A stretch of DNA of 64,000 nt from Streptomyces sp. WM6386 (GCF_000972385.1 NZ_JXTE01000015.1:67864-131863), one strand, 5' to 3'; numbered from the stretch's first letter, positions 1 through 9,596 are shown. Notes: generated by a model not told the origin, from the sequence alone. A program made the numbers and translations.

Positions 1-899
1 GACGTCGAGCTTGCAGCCGTGTCCCCCTCGCATACGCGCCGCTCGCCGCCCGACAGACAGAGTCTCCGACCATCGGCACTCGGGTACATCCCCCGCGGCG
101 GCTGCGCAGAGTCGTACGCCGACGCTCGCGGAGCAGACGGAAACCGGCAGCGGCTCCTTGACGCCTACCACGACCGGCCATGGCTGACCTGGGTCCACAC
201 GCACGTCGGATCGCAGGGCTGCCCGCTGGATCTGATCGCCCAGGGCATAGCCAAGGCCGTGGCCTTCGCCGACGAGGTCAACGCCACCTGCGGCCGACGC
301 CAGGTGACCGGCATCGACATCGGCGGCGGTCTGCCCGTCAACTTCGCCGACGACGAGACGACCCCCGGTTTCGACGACTACGTCGCCGCGCTCCAGGCCC
401 ATGCCCCGGCCCTGTTCACCGGCGAATACGAGATCGTCACCGAGTTCGGACGGTCCCTGCTCGCCAAGAACGGCTTCACCTCCGCCTGCGTGGAATACAC
501 CAAGGTTTCCGGCGGACGCCCGATCGCGATCACCCACGCCGGTGCCCAGGTCGCCACCCGGACGGTGTTCATGCCGGCTGCCTGGCCCCTGCGCCTCACC
601 GCCCACAGCCCCGACGGCACCCTCAAGCAAGGCGAACCCGTGCCCCAGGACATCGCGGGCCTTGCTGCTTCGCCGGCGACCTGCTCGCCGAGGCCCGCCC
701 GCTGCCCCTGCTCACCCCCGGCGACATCGTCGCCCTCCTCGACACCGGCGCGTACTACTCCTCCACCCCCTTCCACTACAACAGCCTGCCCGACCCCGCC
801 GTCCACGCAGTGCGCGTCGATCCCGACGGCCACGTCCACTTCAGGCCCCTCCGACAGGCCGAGACCATTGGAGACGTGCTGGCACGAACCGGCCGGTGA
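1..899 (+). pseudogene. Diaminopimelate-decarboxylase-like PLP enzyme, N-terminally truncated and frameshifted
   Basis: The frame beginning at or before position 19 carries the C-terminal half of a fold-III PLP decarboxylase: VHTHVGSQG near 195, a glycine-rich phosphate-binding GGGLPV near 322 and EFGRSL near 443. At about 657-663 the homology leaves frame 1 and continues in frame 3 (GPCCFAGDLL, then TGAYYSSTPFHYNS, stop at 897-899). This fits loss of a single base. The PLP-lysine segment expected upstream is not seen, so the gene is both truncated and frameshifted. The family (ornithine/DAP/arginine decarboxylase 2) is clear; the substrate is not. A transposase remnant abuts its 3' end on the other strand. 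Confidence 0.7.
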
Positions 900-1420
900 C
901 ATTTTGTGGGCCGCTGACGGTGATCTGGTGTTCGTGCTGGGCTCGTTCCAGGTGGATCAGAGAGGTGTAGCCGCCGTCGACCAGATGCTCGGCCGGCAGC
1001 AGTCCGCGACGCGCCAGACGGGTGCGGATGCTGGGCAGGGGTTGGGCGTCGTTCGTGGCAGCTGAGGTGGTGACCACGACCGTGATCACGTTGACGCTGC
1101 CGGAAGCGCACGTCTCGGTGACGTGGGCGGCGAATCCCTTCCAGCGGATGATGTGCCCGTGGCGGACGTAGCGCGCCGTGGTGTCGTAAGGAGAGACGAT
1201 CACCGTGGAGGAGGGCGGCAGACCGCCGTCGTCGGCGGTGCGCCGGCGCAGGCCGCCTGCCGCGTCGCGGTAGAAATTCTGCACGACGATCTGCCACAGG
1301 GCCTCTGCCTGCGGGCCGGGCCGGGCCGGTGGAGGCGTTCCAGCAGCCGAAAGGCGTCGTCCCCGGCGGGCGAGGGTCCTGGGCCGTGCCGCTGCGCCGA
1401 CCTGGCCGGTGCAGCGTCAT
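880..1420 (-). pseudogene. IS1182-type transposase remnant
   Basis: The minus strand encodes a DDE-transposase core: NFYRD, then [10 protein letters not shown], a [12 protein letters not shown] segment, and [14 protein letters not shown]. Together these are the central region of IS1182-family transposases. The part upstream of NFYRD (FRLLERLH and neighbouring residues) sits in other frames, so frameshifts are present. Neither end of the protein nor terminal inverted repeats could be found. It lies between the broken decarboxylase and the DHFR-like gene and is inactive. Confidence 0.65.
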
Positions 1421-1508
1421 GGGTCTTCTCGTTTCTCCACAGCGCGGCCGATGAGTTTGAGGCTCCCGGCCGGTCCAAGCTGATGACACCCCACGAAAGG
1501 ACACAGCC

Positions 1509-2114
1509 ATGTCGGAGCTTCTCGTCGACTTCATCACCTCCCTCGACGGCTACGCATCGGGAGAGGGATGGCCCGGGTTCTGGGGCCTGGAGGGCCCGGA
1601 GTACCTCGCATGGCTCGGCGATCAACCCGCGGCCACCTACCTGATGGGAGCGAACACCTACCGCCTGATGTCGGGCTTCGCCGCAGGCGAGGTCCCGGAT
1701 GGCCAAGACGAGTTCAGGCCCGAAGAAGAGGCGTCCGTCGACGAGCTCACGCAAGCGTCCAAGGTGGTGTTCTCCTCCTCACTCAAGGAGCCACTGACGT
1801 GGGCCAACTCCACGCTCGTCCGCGACGACGCCGTCGAGGCGGTCCGCGCCCTCAAGTCGAGCGGCTCGGGGCTCCTGAGCACGATCGGCAGTCTAAGCCT
1901 GTGCCGGTCCCTGCTCCGAGCCGGACTCGTCGACCGCTTCCGGGTCGTGATGTTCCCGGTCATCACCGGGGCCACGGGCGAAGAACGCATCTACGACGGC
2001 TATCCGGACGTTGCCCTCGACATGATCGAGCACCGCACCTTCGACGGCCGCATCCAGCTGGTCGAGTACAAGCCCCGCGTGCTCGAACACCCGCCGCTCG
2101 GCGTACCCGCGTGA
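1509..2114 (+). CDS. Dihydrofolate-reductase-family (RibD C-terminal fold) protein
   Basis: This 201-residue protein has the RibD C-terminal/DHFR-like fold. It opens with the core strand LLVDFITSLDGYA, followed by a MGANTYRLM helix near residue 47, an FSSSLKEPL strand near 92 and VDRFRVVMFPVITG near 145. Members bind NAD(P)H and reduce small substrates, but most actinobacterial single-domain copies have no assigned substrate. The ATG start follows a good GAAAGGA ribosome binding site at about 1495. It stands alone between two transposase remnants, so no operon context helps. Confidence 0.8.
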   Translation: MSELLVDFITSLDGYASGEGWPGFWGLEGPEYLAWLGDQPAATYLMGANTYRLMSGFAAGEVPDGQDEFRPEEEASVDELTQASKVVFSSSLKEPLTWANSTLVRDDAVEAVRALKSSGSGLLSTIGSLSLCRSLLRAGLVDRFRVVMFPVITGATGEERIYDGYPDVALDMIEHRTFDGRIQLVEYKPRVLEHPPLGVPA

Positions 2115-2324
2115 TCTCGCCCCGCCCGCCGGTCCGGACGGCCGCCGGGCCCGCGCCGGCGGCGCGGAGCAACACCTGATAGAGGGCGAACGGCCAACGT
2201 CAGGGTGCCCGGTCCAGGTCGCTTCGAAGGAGCAGTTCAGCCGAGCGACCTGCTCGCGCAGTGGCTTTCCGGTGTCATCGGGGATGCGCAGGCGGCATAC
2301 CGGTCTGACGTCGGCGCCCTCATC

Positions 2325-2475
2325 CGGCTTTGGCCCAAAGGCGGACGATGGTGGAGTCGATCTGGCCCAGCCAGTCGATGTCACCGGCGGCGTCCGTCCG
2401 GGCCTGGATCTGTTGCAGGGCCCGGATCTCGTGCACGAGGCCGCGAGGCAGGCGGGACGCGGTCAGCCGCGTCAT
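2325..2475 (-). pseudogene. IS5-type transposase fragment
   Basis: Minus-strand translation gives an N-terminal helix of roughly 30 residues, then AAGDIDWLAQIDSTIVR. The last part is the conserved IDW...DST box around the first catalytic Asp of Streptomyces IS5-family transposases. The frame stops shortly after VRLWAKAG. Only about 50 codons survive. The flanks 2115-2324 and 2476-2529 contain nothing else I recognise. Confidence 0.5.
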
Positions 2476-2529
2476 CGCACGTGAGAAACCCGGCGACGTC
2501 GGCGATCATCCCCGGGATACTGGGCGCCC

Positions 2530-3282
2530 ATGGATGAGGTCACAGTCGTCGTCGCCCATTCCGAGCGTGCGACCCTGCGCGTCGGCGATGTGTTTTTGAA
2601 GGTGGACGCCGATCAGGCGCGCGTCGACGTCGAGGTCGAGGCGATGGCCCTCGCGCCGGTCCCGACCCCGCAGATCCTGTGGCGCAAGCCGCCCGTGCTC
2701 GCCATCGCCGCACTCCCAGGCACGACGCTCGGACGCCTCGGCGTGCCGTCGACCGGCCCGCCGACGGCATGGGCCGCGGCGGGCGCCGCCATCCGCAAGC
2801 TGCACGACGCACCGCTGCCGCCCCGGCCCGGCCGGGCCGGCCGGAGCATCATCGCGCTGGCGGCGGAACTCGACGACGAGTGCGAGCGGCTCGTGACGAA
2901 CGGCGTCCTGCCCGCGGACCTGGTCACCCGCAACCGCCAGGTCGCCGAGGCCGCGCTCCGGCCGTGGACTGCGGCGTTCACACACGGCGACCTGCAGATC
3001 GCCCACGTCTTCGTCGACGGCAACCAGGTCACCGGCATCATCGACTGGTCCGAGGCGGGCCAAGGTGATGCCCTGTACGACCTCGCCACCTTCACACTCG
3101 GACACGAAGAGCACCTCGACGACGTCATCGCCGGCTACGGCACCGACATCGACCTCGACCTCGACGTGATCCACGCATGGTGGTCATTGCGCAGCCTGCT
3201 GGCGGTTCGCTGGCTGATCGAGCACGGCTTCGACCCGTTCGCACCAGGTTGCGAGGTCGACGTGCTGAGATCCCGCATGTGA
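2530..3282 (+). CDS. Aminoglycoside-phosphotransferase-fold kinase
   Basis: This 250-residue protein has the APH/choline-kinase fold. The catalytic loop is HGD at 152-154 (THGDLQIAHVF), and the metal-binding Asp is D172 in GIIDWSEAGQGD. The usual catalytic-loop Asn, five residues after the Asp, is His159 here, as in a subgroup of actinobacterial homologues. The N-terminal nucleotide lobe is short. The family transfers phosphate from ATP or GTP to small hydroxyl substrates; antibiotic resistance cannot be inferred from sequence. Its stop codon lies directly against an IS5-type remnant on the opposite strand, so nothing of its 3' flank is original. Confidence 0.78.
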   Translation: MDEVTVVVAHSERATLRVGDVFLKVDADQARVDVEVEAMALAPVPTPQILWRKPPVLAIAALPGTTLGRLGVPSTGPPTAWAAAGAAIRKLHDAPLPPRPGRAGRSIIALAAELDDECERLVTNGVLPADLVTRNRQVAEAALRPWTAAFTHGDLQIAHVFVDGNQVTGIIDWSEAGQGDALYDLATFTLGHEEHLDDVIAGYGTDIDLDLDVIHAWWSLRSLLAVRWLIEHGFDPFAPGCEVDVLRSRM

Positions 3283-3620
3283 CGAACGCGTGGTGGATGT
3301 CCTCGCGAATCTCCCAGCGGATACGCAGGCGGACAAACCAGTACAGCAGCGCGACCGCTCCTCCCACGACCCAGCACTACACCCCCAGGCCAGAACCGTG
3401 CCCGGTGCCACGCCGGCCGAAGTACGGGGTGACCTGGAACCGGCGGACCTCGTCCCGGTAGACCTCGCGGTCACACCCGCGGTCGGCATACAGGTACCTG
3501 GGGCGCTCCAGTAGCCGGCCGCGCCTGCCGCGGACCGGCGGGACAGCCTGGATCAGCGGGATCAGTCGGGTGACGTCGTTGAACCGCCCCGCCCACGCCG
3601 GACGCCCAGCCACTTCCGCG
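3280..3620 (-). pseudogene. IS5-type transposase C-terminal remnant, frameshifted
   Basis: The first minus-strand frame carries FNDVTRLIPLIQAVPPVRG, then YLYADRGCDREVYR and GRRGTGHGSGLG. A second frame continues with VVGGAVALLYWFVRLRIRWE and IHHAFVT, ending near 3280. This matches the second half of IS5-family transposases (NDVTQLLPLL, ADRGYD, HGSGLG, LHWFRRLRIR) split by a frameshift at about 3375. The catalytic DDE set is incomplete. The stretch 3620-3770, between this and the next remnant, is not recognised. Confidence 0.65.
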
Positions 3621-3769
3621 CCCTCTGCACCGCCCCCAACTGGCCCCGGCAAGATCGCCACCAGAGTCACGGCGTTGCACTCGGCGGGAGACCACCATGT
3701 CAGCCGCGGGCTTCTTCCAGCAGGCCTGCCGCATGTGCGGTGCGCTGGTACAACACGTAGCGCCCTGGT

Positions 3770-4102
3770 GTAGGTGAAGACCTGGGTTTCGAGGTCGTTC
3801 TGCGCTGCGGCCTCGATCTGCGCGATCTGCTCGTCGAGCAGATCACGACGCTGCGCGTCCGTCCCCGGCTGAGGGGTGAGCAGGTCAGGTGTGTAGGTGT
3901 TGCCGTTCAGCGGCAACAGGTCTGCGAGCAGAGCAACGTCCGGATGGGCAAGTGACGCGCGGGCGAGTGGTCCGGGATCTCCGAACACCGGGTGCCGTCC
4001 CGACGCGGCAGTGAGCTTCAACCACGCCATGGACTCCGACGCAGGGGAAGGGGCCAACCGCGTCCTGGCCATCGTGTCGGCGTCTACACGCAGAGTGAGC
4101 AC
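3770..4102 (-). pseudogene. DUF5937/ArsR-like regulator, N-terminal fragment
   Basis: From a GTG at 4102 the minus strand reads VLTLRVDADTMARTRLAPSP, then PVFGDPGPLARASLAHPDVA and LTPQPGTDAQRRDLLDEQI. This is the start of the DUF5937 domain that precedes a winged helix in a large Streptomyces regulator family. An intact member lies at 29509-30489 in this window. The homology ends near 3770, where unrelated sequence and a transposase remnant take over, so the DNA-binding C-terminus is lost. Confidence 0.5.
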
Positions 4103-4290
4103 CGCCCCGACGGTAGCAGTCGTCGCAATGGATTTGAACGGACTCGAATGCTTTCCGGCGCGAGGTCCACGCGTGGTTGAGTCGTGGTGCCGAACAACGG
4201 CAGCAACGTTCACTGCCCGATCTGAGGCGGTCGCCTCCGCACGACGTGAGGTTGTGCACCCGTTACCCGAAGAACCTGGGAGTGCTTGTC

Positions 4291-4830
4291 ATGGTGAGAT
4301 TGAAGGACACCTCGAAGGTGAAGAGCCGCACGAGGACGGTCGGCGCCGCCGGCATGCGAGTTACGCGAACAGGCGCAGGTTCGGTAGTCGCCCTCACCGC
4401 CGTTCTCGGACTGAGTCTGGCAACCGCCGGCCCCGCCGCAGCTACGGATGCCGGCACCTGGCGTGCTTACGGCAACACGAATCCGATCACCTCCAGCTCC
4501 GCCACGTGGCATTGTGCCGCCAGCAAGACGGTCGCCACCTCTGTGCTCGCGCAGGTCTGTGCGATCAGGTCGTCAGGCGGGGGCAGCGTGCAGGCGGCAG
4601 TGATCGTGCGCAACAACCGATCCAGCCTCTACAGTGCGACGGCGAACATGGATCTGTATACCGCCGCCCCTGCCACTTACCTGGGAGATTGGGCGTGCGC
4701 GTCATCAGGGGTAGGGGCCAACTCGTGGTCAGTATGCTTCGGGAAAACCCTCAGCAAGCCCAGCTCGGTGAAGGTGAACTCGGCAGGGCTCCTCAACAAT
4801 GTTGAACTCGGCCAGTCACCGAACGTCTGA
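4291..4830 (+). CDS. Small secreted protein of unknown function
   Basis: This 179-residue protein starts at the ATG at 4291 (weak GGGAG upstream); further in-frame codons exist upstream to 4177. A basic N-region and the hydrophobic stretch VVALTAVLGLSLATAG lead to PAAATDAG, a signal peptide cleaved near residue 50. The mature part is small and Ser/Ala/Asn-rich. It has four cysteines (WHCAAS, QVCAIR, WACASS, SVCFGK), which could form two disulfides. I do not recognise the family. No partner gene is adjacent. Confidence 0.65.
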   Translation: MVRLKDTSKVKSRTRTVGAAGMRVTRTGAGSVVALTAVLGLSLATAGPAAATDAGTWRAYGNTNPITSSSATWHCAASKTVATSVLAQVCAIRSSGGGSVQAAVIVRNNRSSLYSATANMDLYTAAPATYLGDWACASSGVGANSWSVCFGKTLSKPSSVKVNSAGLLNNVELGQSPNV

Positions 4831-4842
4831 ACCGAAGCCCAC

Positions 4843-4882
4843 CGGGTGACGTGAATCCTGCGCGTCGCGGCTCGGTCACCCG
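4843..4882. terminator. Possible weak stem-loop after the secreted-protein gene
   Basis: CGGGTGAC at 4843-4850 pairs perfectly with GTCACCCG at 4875-4882 across a 24-nt loop, 13 nt after the stop at 4830. The loop is long and there is no T-run, so this is only a candidate terminator. Confidence 0.3.
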
Positions 4883-5130
4883 CTCCTGAACCTCACGGCG
4901 CACGGGAATGAGGTCAGCGGCGATCCGGGCCGCGATGTCCGCCGGGTCTTGGCTCATCGCGACTCGGACGCTGTCGCACTCATCCCAGCGGAACGAGTAG
5001 TCAATGGCGGAGAACCGGCCTCGGATGTACAGGTGTGTCAATCCTCAGCCGTGCCAGTGCAGCCAGAACGGCTGCGACGCGATCCCTGCCACCTACGGCT
5101 CGGCGTCCAGAAGGATCAACCAGTTCCGCT
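4850..5130 (-). pseudogene. Remnant of an actinobacterial hypothetical gene
   Basis: One minus-strand frame gives DRVAAVLAALARLR near 5075. A second frame gives YIRGRFSAIDYSFRWDE, then SVRVAMSQDPADIAARIAAD and PVRREVQERV, ending near 4850. The composition is protein-like and the pieces run in one order across a frame change, so a single decayed gene is likely. I recognise no function. 5131-5374 holds no clear feature. Confidence 0.35.
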
Positions 5131-5374
5131 CCTCAGGAGGCGCACGGTGAGCTGGACACCGGCTCCAGGCCGTCCGCGGCCTTCCTGGACACCTCCGGCA
5201 TGGTGGCCCCGACAGCGGCGTACACCGCCGCCGAGGCCCATGTGCCCTTGGCCGCCCAGCAGTTCGCAGCCCTGGCCGAACACACCGACCGCAGTCCGCC
5301 GTGTCCGCGGCTGCGGGCGGGGAGCTGTGTCGCCGGCGCTGTGCGTGCTGTACGCGGGCCTGGCGGGCCCCGCG

Positions 5375-7174
5375 CTAGAAGGTCAGGTTCCAGGCGTCGA
5401 TCTTGCCTGTGTCGGAGGCGGCGTTGTCGTTGACGCGCAGCTTCCAGGTACCGTTCGCGACCTTGGAGGAGGCGTTCACGGTGTAGGTCTGCGCGACGTT
5501 GTCGGCGCTGCCGCCGGTGTGGTTGTGCAGCGTGTAGAAGGTGCCGTCAGGCGCCACCAGGTCGACCTTCAGGTCACCGATGTAGGTGTGCTTGATGTCC
5601 ACACCCACCTTGAGGGTGGCCGGGGCGTTGCCGGTCACACCGGTGACGGCGATCGGACTCTCCACGGTCGCGTTGTCGTTGATGGCGAAGTCCGCGAGGT
5701 TCTCGAAGTACGTGCCGGGCGGCGGGGTGGTCCCGACGGCCTTGAGTGCGTCGACCTGTCCCTCGCCGAAGAACGAGTTGTTGGCCGTCGTGCCCGTGCA
5801 GCGGCTGTCCGAGGGGCAGGCGATGTCGTTGGCCTGGGCGGCCAGCTTGGCGCGGAGCTGCGCCGGGGTGATGCCCGGGTTGGCGCTGACGATGAGCGCC
5901 GCCACGCCGACCACGTGCGGGGTGGCCATCGAGGTGCCGCTCTTGCTGCCGTAGCCGCCGCCGGGGACGGTGGAGTACACGTTGCTGCCCGGCGCCGCGA
6001 CGTCGATGACGCCCTGCCCGTAGTTGGAGAACGAGGCCTTGGTGACGCCCGTGCCGTTGGCCGCGACCGTGACCACGCCCGGCAGTTCGGTCGGGATGTC
6101 GAGGCAGGCGTTGGTGATGGTGCGGGTGACCGGCGTCGAGTCGTTCGGGCTCGCGGAGTCGGTCGTCTTGTGGGCGAGGTCGTAGTTCTCGTTGCCCGCG
6201 GCGGCGACCTGGAGGGAGCCCTTGCCCTCGGCGTACTCCTGGGCGCGCTTGACGCCCTCGATGATGGCGGCCTGGTCGATGTTGTCCGGGCAGTTGAACT
6301 GCCACGGGTCCGTGTAGTAGCTGTTGTTGGTGACCTTGAAGCCGTGGTCACCCGCCCAGACGAAGCCGCAGATGGTGTTCTCGGCGAAGAAGAAGGCGTT
6401 GCCCGGCTCGGCGACCCGGACCGCCGCGATCTTCACCCCGGGGGCCACGCCGACGACGCCCTTGCCGTTCTTGGCCGCGGCGATGGTGCCCGCTACGTGG
6501 GTGCCGTGCGTGTCGACGTCCCGCCAGGCGCCGGCACGTGTGTCGGGCTTGCCGTAGGCGCAGGAGACCGAGTCGGCGGCGTTGAAGTTGGGCGCCAGGT
6601 CCTGGTGCTGGTCGTCCACACCGGTGTCCAGGATACCGACCGTGACGGAGGCGGAGCCCGGGTTCACGGCCCAGGCCTGGTCGGCCTTGATCTGGCTCAT
6701 GTCGGCCCGGACCGGTTCGCCGGCCGGGGTCGAGGCCTGGGCCGGATTGGCCGGGAGTGCTGGGGTGTAGGCGTCGGCCGGGACGTCCGAGGTACGCGTG
6801 GCGCCGACCTGCTGCACGCCCGCGACGCCGCGCATGGTGGCGGCGAATCCGCTGGACGCAGAGTGGGCGACGATCACGCCGATGGCGTCGAAGTTCGAGA
6901 AAACGGTGCCGCCGTTGGCCTCGATCGCAGAGCGGACCGCCGAACTGTCACCGGGGGCGGTGATCACAAGGTAGGCACGCGTGCCGGCCACCCAGGCCGC
7001 ACTCTGGGAAGCCGCCAGGGCGGCCGGAGCGTGGGCCTTGGCGGCCGGCGCGGTGGAGGGGACGACCGGGAGCGTGCCCGCGAGGGCGCCCGGGGCGCCG
7101 AACGCGAGGGCGGCGCCGAGCGTGGCCGCCAGCACCAGCGTACGTCTGGATCGGCTGGATATGAGGGGTATCAA
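5375..7174 (-). CDS. Secreted subtilisin-like serine protease (S8) with P-domain
   Basis: This 599-residue exported protease has a Sec signal peptide (SRRTLVLAATLGAALAFG, cut near 32). An inhibitor_I9-like propeptide covers about 65-125, and the S8 catalytic domain about 170-480. The triad is visible: Asp183 (GILDTGVDD), His223 (THGTHVAGT) and Ser415 (SGTSMATPH), with the oxyanion Asn in AAGNEN near 327. The last ~110 residues (NLADFAIND to KIDAWNLTF) form a proprotein-convertase P-domain, a beta-sandwich used for folding or substrate access. It probably degrades extracellular protein. It is monocistronic, with a candidate -10 element and operator at 7268-7299. Confidence 0.92.
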   Translation of the reverse strand: MIPLISSRSRRTLVLAATLGAALAFGAPGALAGTLPVVPSTAPAAKAHAPAALAASQSAAWVAGTRAYLVITAPGDSSAVRSAIEANGGTVFSNFDAIGVIVAHSASSGFAATMRGVAGVQQVGATRTSDVPADAYTPALPANPAQASTPAGEPVRADMSQIKADQAWAVNPGSASVTVGILDTGVDDQHQDLAPNFNAADSVSCAYGKPDTRAGAWRDVDTHGTHVAGTIAAAKNGKGVVGVAPGVKIAAVRVAEPGNAFFFAENTICGFVWAGDHGFKVTNNSYYTDPWQFNCPDNIDQAAIIEGVKRAQEYAEGKGSLQVAAAGNENYDLAHKTTDSASPNDSTPVTRTITNACLDIPTELPGVVTVAANGTGVTKASFSNYGQGVIDVAAPGSNVYSTVPGGGYGSKSGTSMATPHVVGVAALIVSANPGITPAQLRAKLAAQANDIACPSDSRCTGTTANNSFFGEGQVDALKAVGTTPPPGTYFENLADFAINDNATVESPIAVTGVTGNAPATLKVGVDIKHTYIGDLKVDLVAPDGTFYTLHNHTGGSADNVAQTYTVNASSKVANGTWKLRVNDNAASDTGKIDAWNLTF

Positions 7175-7267
7175 TGCGTCCTCCGGAGACGGCCCGGCGT
7201 GCTGAGGGCACCGGCTGGGCCGTACGAAACGAGTGGTGGGTGCAAGATGTCAGGTGCATGCTCCTGT

Positions 7268-7299
7268 ACGGAAGTACCTTTCCGTGCAGGGACGTTATA
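7268..7299 (-). promoter_or_regulatory. Candidate -10 element and operator for the subtilase gene
   Basis: On the minus strand TATAAC (7294-7299) is a good -10 hexamer. Just downstream, a perfect inverted repeat ACGGAA-N6-TTCCGT (7268-7285) would cover the transcription start. No convincing -35 is seen 17-18 nt upstream, so activator dependence is possible. Position and symmetry are visible; the function is inferred. Confidence 0.35.
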
Positions 7300-7339
7300 G
7301 AGGCATGGCTGAAAAGAGACGTACTCCGGGCATGGAGAG

Positions 7340-7445
7340 GTCGGGATCCACCGGGAGCTCGGCGACGTCGACCGGGCCCTGGCGTACGCCGCCGGCCTGG
7401 CGCCGGCCGTGCTGCCCGCACCAGAGCGCCGGACCCGCGCGGCGC
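7340..7445 (+). pseudogene. Fragment of an XRE/TPR-type regulator
   Basis: One + frame reads HRELGDVDRALAYAAGLAPA then LPAPERRTRAA. This is the TPR-like C-terminal signature (ELGDADRAL...LPTPERRAR) of Streptomyces helix-turn-helix regulators. Only about 35 codons survive. The rest of 7175-7640 is not recognised. Confidence 0.35.
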
Positions 7446-7642
7446 GGCGACCTACACCGCCCACGCCCTGGTGGCCGTCGTCTACGTACTGCCCTTTCGC
7501 GCCTGTCGAAGCGCCGAGCAAACGGCCAGCGTTCCCGAATCCGGGGCACGGCGTTTCCGGGGCGATCTCGCCGTATGCCTGAGCTGCTGAAACGGACTTT
7601 CGTGCAAGCCGCCCCGCGGGATGACAGTGAGGTCTTTCAGCG

Positions 7643-8206
7643 TTACCGCTCCAGGGCGTGAACCGCCACGGCGACTGACGTCATCCAATTGGGGCTGCAC
7701 CGGGCTCTGCGGAAGATCCGCCAGGATTTCAGGCGCGCGATACCCCCCTCGACCGGGGCCCGCGCGCTCGACAGCGCCCGGTTGGAGGTCTGCTCGGTGA
7801 GCGACAGCTCGCCTCCCGCAGACCGTCCGGCAGGCGTGGTGACCCATGCGCCGGCACCGATGCAGACGCGGCCGGCCAGGATCCCTTGGCGCTCGCAGAT
7901 CCTGATGATCCGGCGGGTACGGGCCGCGGTCAGGTCGTGGCGGCGCCCCGGTAGGGCGGGGGAGAGCCAGCCAGAAGATCGATGACCGCGGTGGTGTAGG
8001 CGTGCGCGGTGCCGACCGGGATGCCGAACCCAGTGGCGATCTGCGCGAGGGGCTCGTGCTTGCGCAGGTACACCCAGAGCGACCAGGGCACGCTGGTGTG
8101 GCGGGACTTTGCAGCGGCGATCACCCCGCGGAGTGACGATGAGCAGCGTGACCCAATCGACCAGGGCGTTGGGCAGGTCGAGTGCGGCAGGATGAGAGAC
8201 CAACAA
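7643..8206 (-). pseudogene. Transposase remnant (IS5 superfamily, DDE_Tnp_4 type)
   Basis: Two minus-strand frames together give most of the DDE-superfamily endonuclease common in Streptomyces. The N-terminal helix-turn-helix reads WVYLRKHEPLAQIATGFGI and GTAHAYTTAVIDLLA. After a frame change and deletion comes GWLSPALPGRRHDLTAARTR, then RICERQGI, SSARAPVEGGIARLKSW and RARCSPN. The central Asp-containing segment (LLDGT) is missing and ILADRAYQGA has decayed to ILAGRVCIGA, so it cannot be active. 8207-8506 contains no recognised feature. Confidence 0.75.
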
Positions 8207-8506
8207 GACTCCTGTGCCGATGGGTTGAGACGCCGAACGCCTCCCTCAACGGCACGGGAGCCTTGTACGTGGCGGCCACGGTTCCGGTCACCCCATCCCT
8301 ACGTTGTCGTTGTTCTGCGGGACGCGGTGAGCCCTTCGTATGGTTCACCCACCCAGGGGCGCCGGGTGTGGTTGAAAAGGCTCCGCCGCTCGTGGCTTTC
8401 ACTGATCGACGGAGTCCTGGCAAAGCGGCCCGGATAGAGGCGGTGCACGCAGACGGAGGCGGTACACCACGCCACCACTGCGATGACGCCATTTTGCCGG
8501 GCGGTG

Positions 8507-9352
8507 TCAGTGGGTGGTGAGCATGCCCTCGCGGAGTTGGGCCAGGGTGCGTGACAGCAGCCGGGATACATGCATCTGGGAGACCCCGAGACGCTCGCCG
8601 ATCTGCGCCTGGCTCGCTTCCTCGACGAACCTCCAGTGCAGGATCTTGCGCGACCGCTCGTCGAGACAGGCGATCATCGGAGCGAGTGCGTGAAAGTCCT
8701 CCACCAGTTCCAGCGCGCCGTCCTCGTCGCCGATGAAGTCGGCCAGGGCCGCCTCGCCATCCTCACTGTTGTTGATGGCCGCGTCCAGGGAGGAGGAGCG
8801 GTAACCGTTGGAGGCCAGCCGCGCCTCGATGACCTCCTTCTCCTCCAGGTTCATCAGCTGAGCCAGCTCCGCTACGGTCGGCGTACGGCCCAGCCGGCTG
8901 CTCAGCTCCTCGGTGGCACGCGCCAGCTGGACGCGGGCCTCCTGCAGACGGCGGGGAACGTGCACAGCCCACGTGGTGTCACGGAAGAACCGCTTGATCT
9001 CTCCCACGATGTAGGGGATCGAGAAGGAGGTGAACTCCACCTCACGGGAGAGCTCGAACCGGTCGATGGCCTTGATCAGACCGATCACACCGACCTGGAC
9101 GATGTCCTCCATCTCCTCCGCGTCTCGGCTGCGGAACCGGGAGGCTGCGTAGCGGACCAGGGAGATGTTCATCTCGATCAACGTGTTGCGCGTGTACTGG
9201 TGCTCCGGCGTGCCCTCATCCAGAACAGCGAGCCGCCGGAAGAACACGCGGGTCAGCTCACGCGCGTCCTTGGGTGCGACCTTCGACGGGTCGGCCACCT
9301 CCGGCAGTGCACCGCGGTGCGCATCCATCGTCGCTGCCGTACCCGTGATCAT
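8507..9352 (-). CDS. RNA polymerase sigma factor, SigB/SigF family
   Basis: This 281-residue group 3 sigma factor directs RNA polymerase to stress or development promoters. Region 2 spans about 55-130 (NISLVRYAASRF, VQVGVIGLIKAIDRFE, FTSFSIPYIVGEIKRFFRD). Region 3 is about 140-190 (GRTPTVAELAQLM), and region 4 about 225-275 (DERSRKILHWRF, SQAQIGERLGVSQMHVSRLL). The ATG at 9352 is preferred because GGGAGGGA lies just before it; the open frame runs further upstream. No anti-sigma or anti-anti-sigma gene is adjacent, unlike many sigB/sigF loci. It is divergent from the hemerythrin gene across about 245 nt. Confidence 0.9.
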   Translation of the reverse strand: MITGTAATMDAHRGALPEVADPSKVAPKDARELTRVFFRRLAVLDEGTPEHQYTRNTLIEMNISLVRYAASRFRSRDAEEMEDIVQVGVIGLIKAIDRFELSREVEFTSFSIPYIVGEIKRFFRDTTWAVHVPRRLQEARVQLARATEELSSRLGRTPTVAELAQLMNLEEKEVIEARLASNGYRSSSLDAAINNSEDGEAALADFIGDEDGALELVEDFHALAPMIACLDERSRKILHWRFVEEASQAQIGERLGVSQMHVSRLLSRTLAQLREGMLTTH

Positions 9353-9596
9353 GTGTCCCTCCCCTGCCGGCCCTGCCGGCTCAGGCCAGTTCAGCTCACT
9401 GCTGGCCCGTCTACCCCCTTGCCCGGCGGCCACGCCCACGGCTTCCGCACCCGCGCCGCATCTCGCCTCGACACCGCGCCAGAACACCGCTCGTCCATGG
9501 TCAGGTCGTCCTGCTGAATCGCCCAGGACGGGGTAACAGGATTCCGGAAAGGTTTTCCCGCAGGATTGCCCAGCAAGGTTCTCCAACAAGAAGGCG

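Noticed and set aside
5340..5395. GC-rich inverted sequence after the subtilase stop, considered as terminator
   Set aside because: The stem needs a bulge and several mismatches. Too weak to call.
4949..7300. Very long + strand open frame of 783 codons opposite the subtilase gene
   Set aside because: It is antisense to a clearly real protease, has Val/Gly/Arg-rich shadow composition and no motif. High GC makes such frames common.
9420..9596. SigB/SigF-type promoter between the sigma factor and hemerythrin genes
   Set aside because: A GGGTA element is present, but no GNNT box occurs at 14-16 nt spacing on the tested strand.
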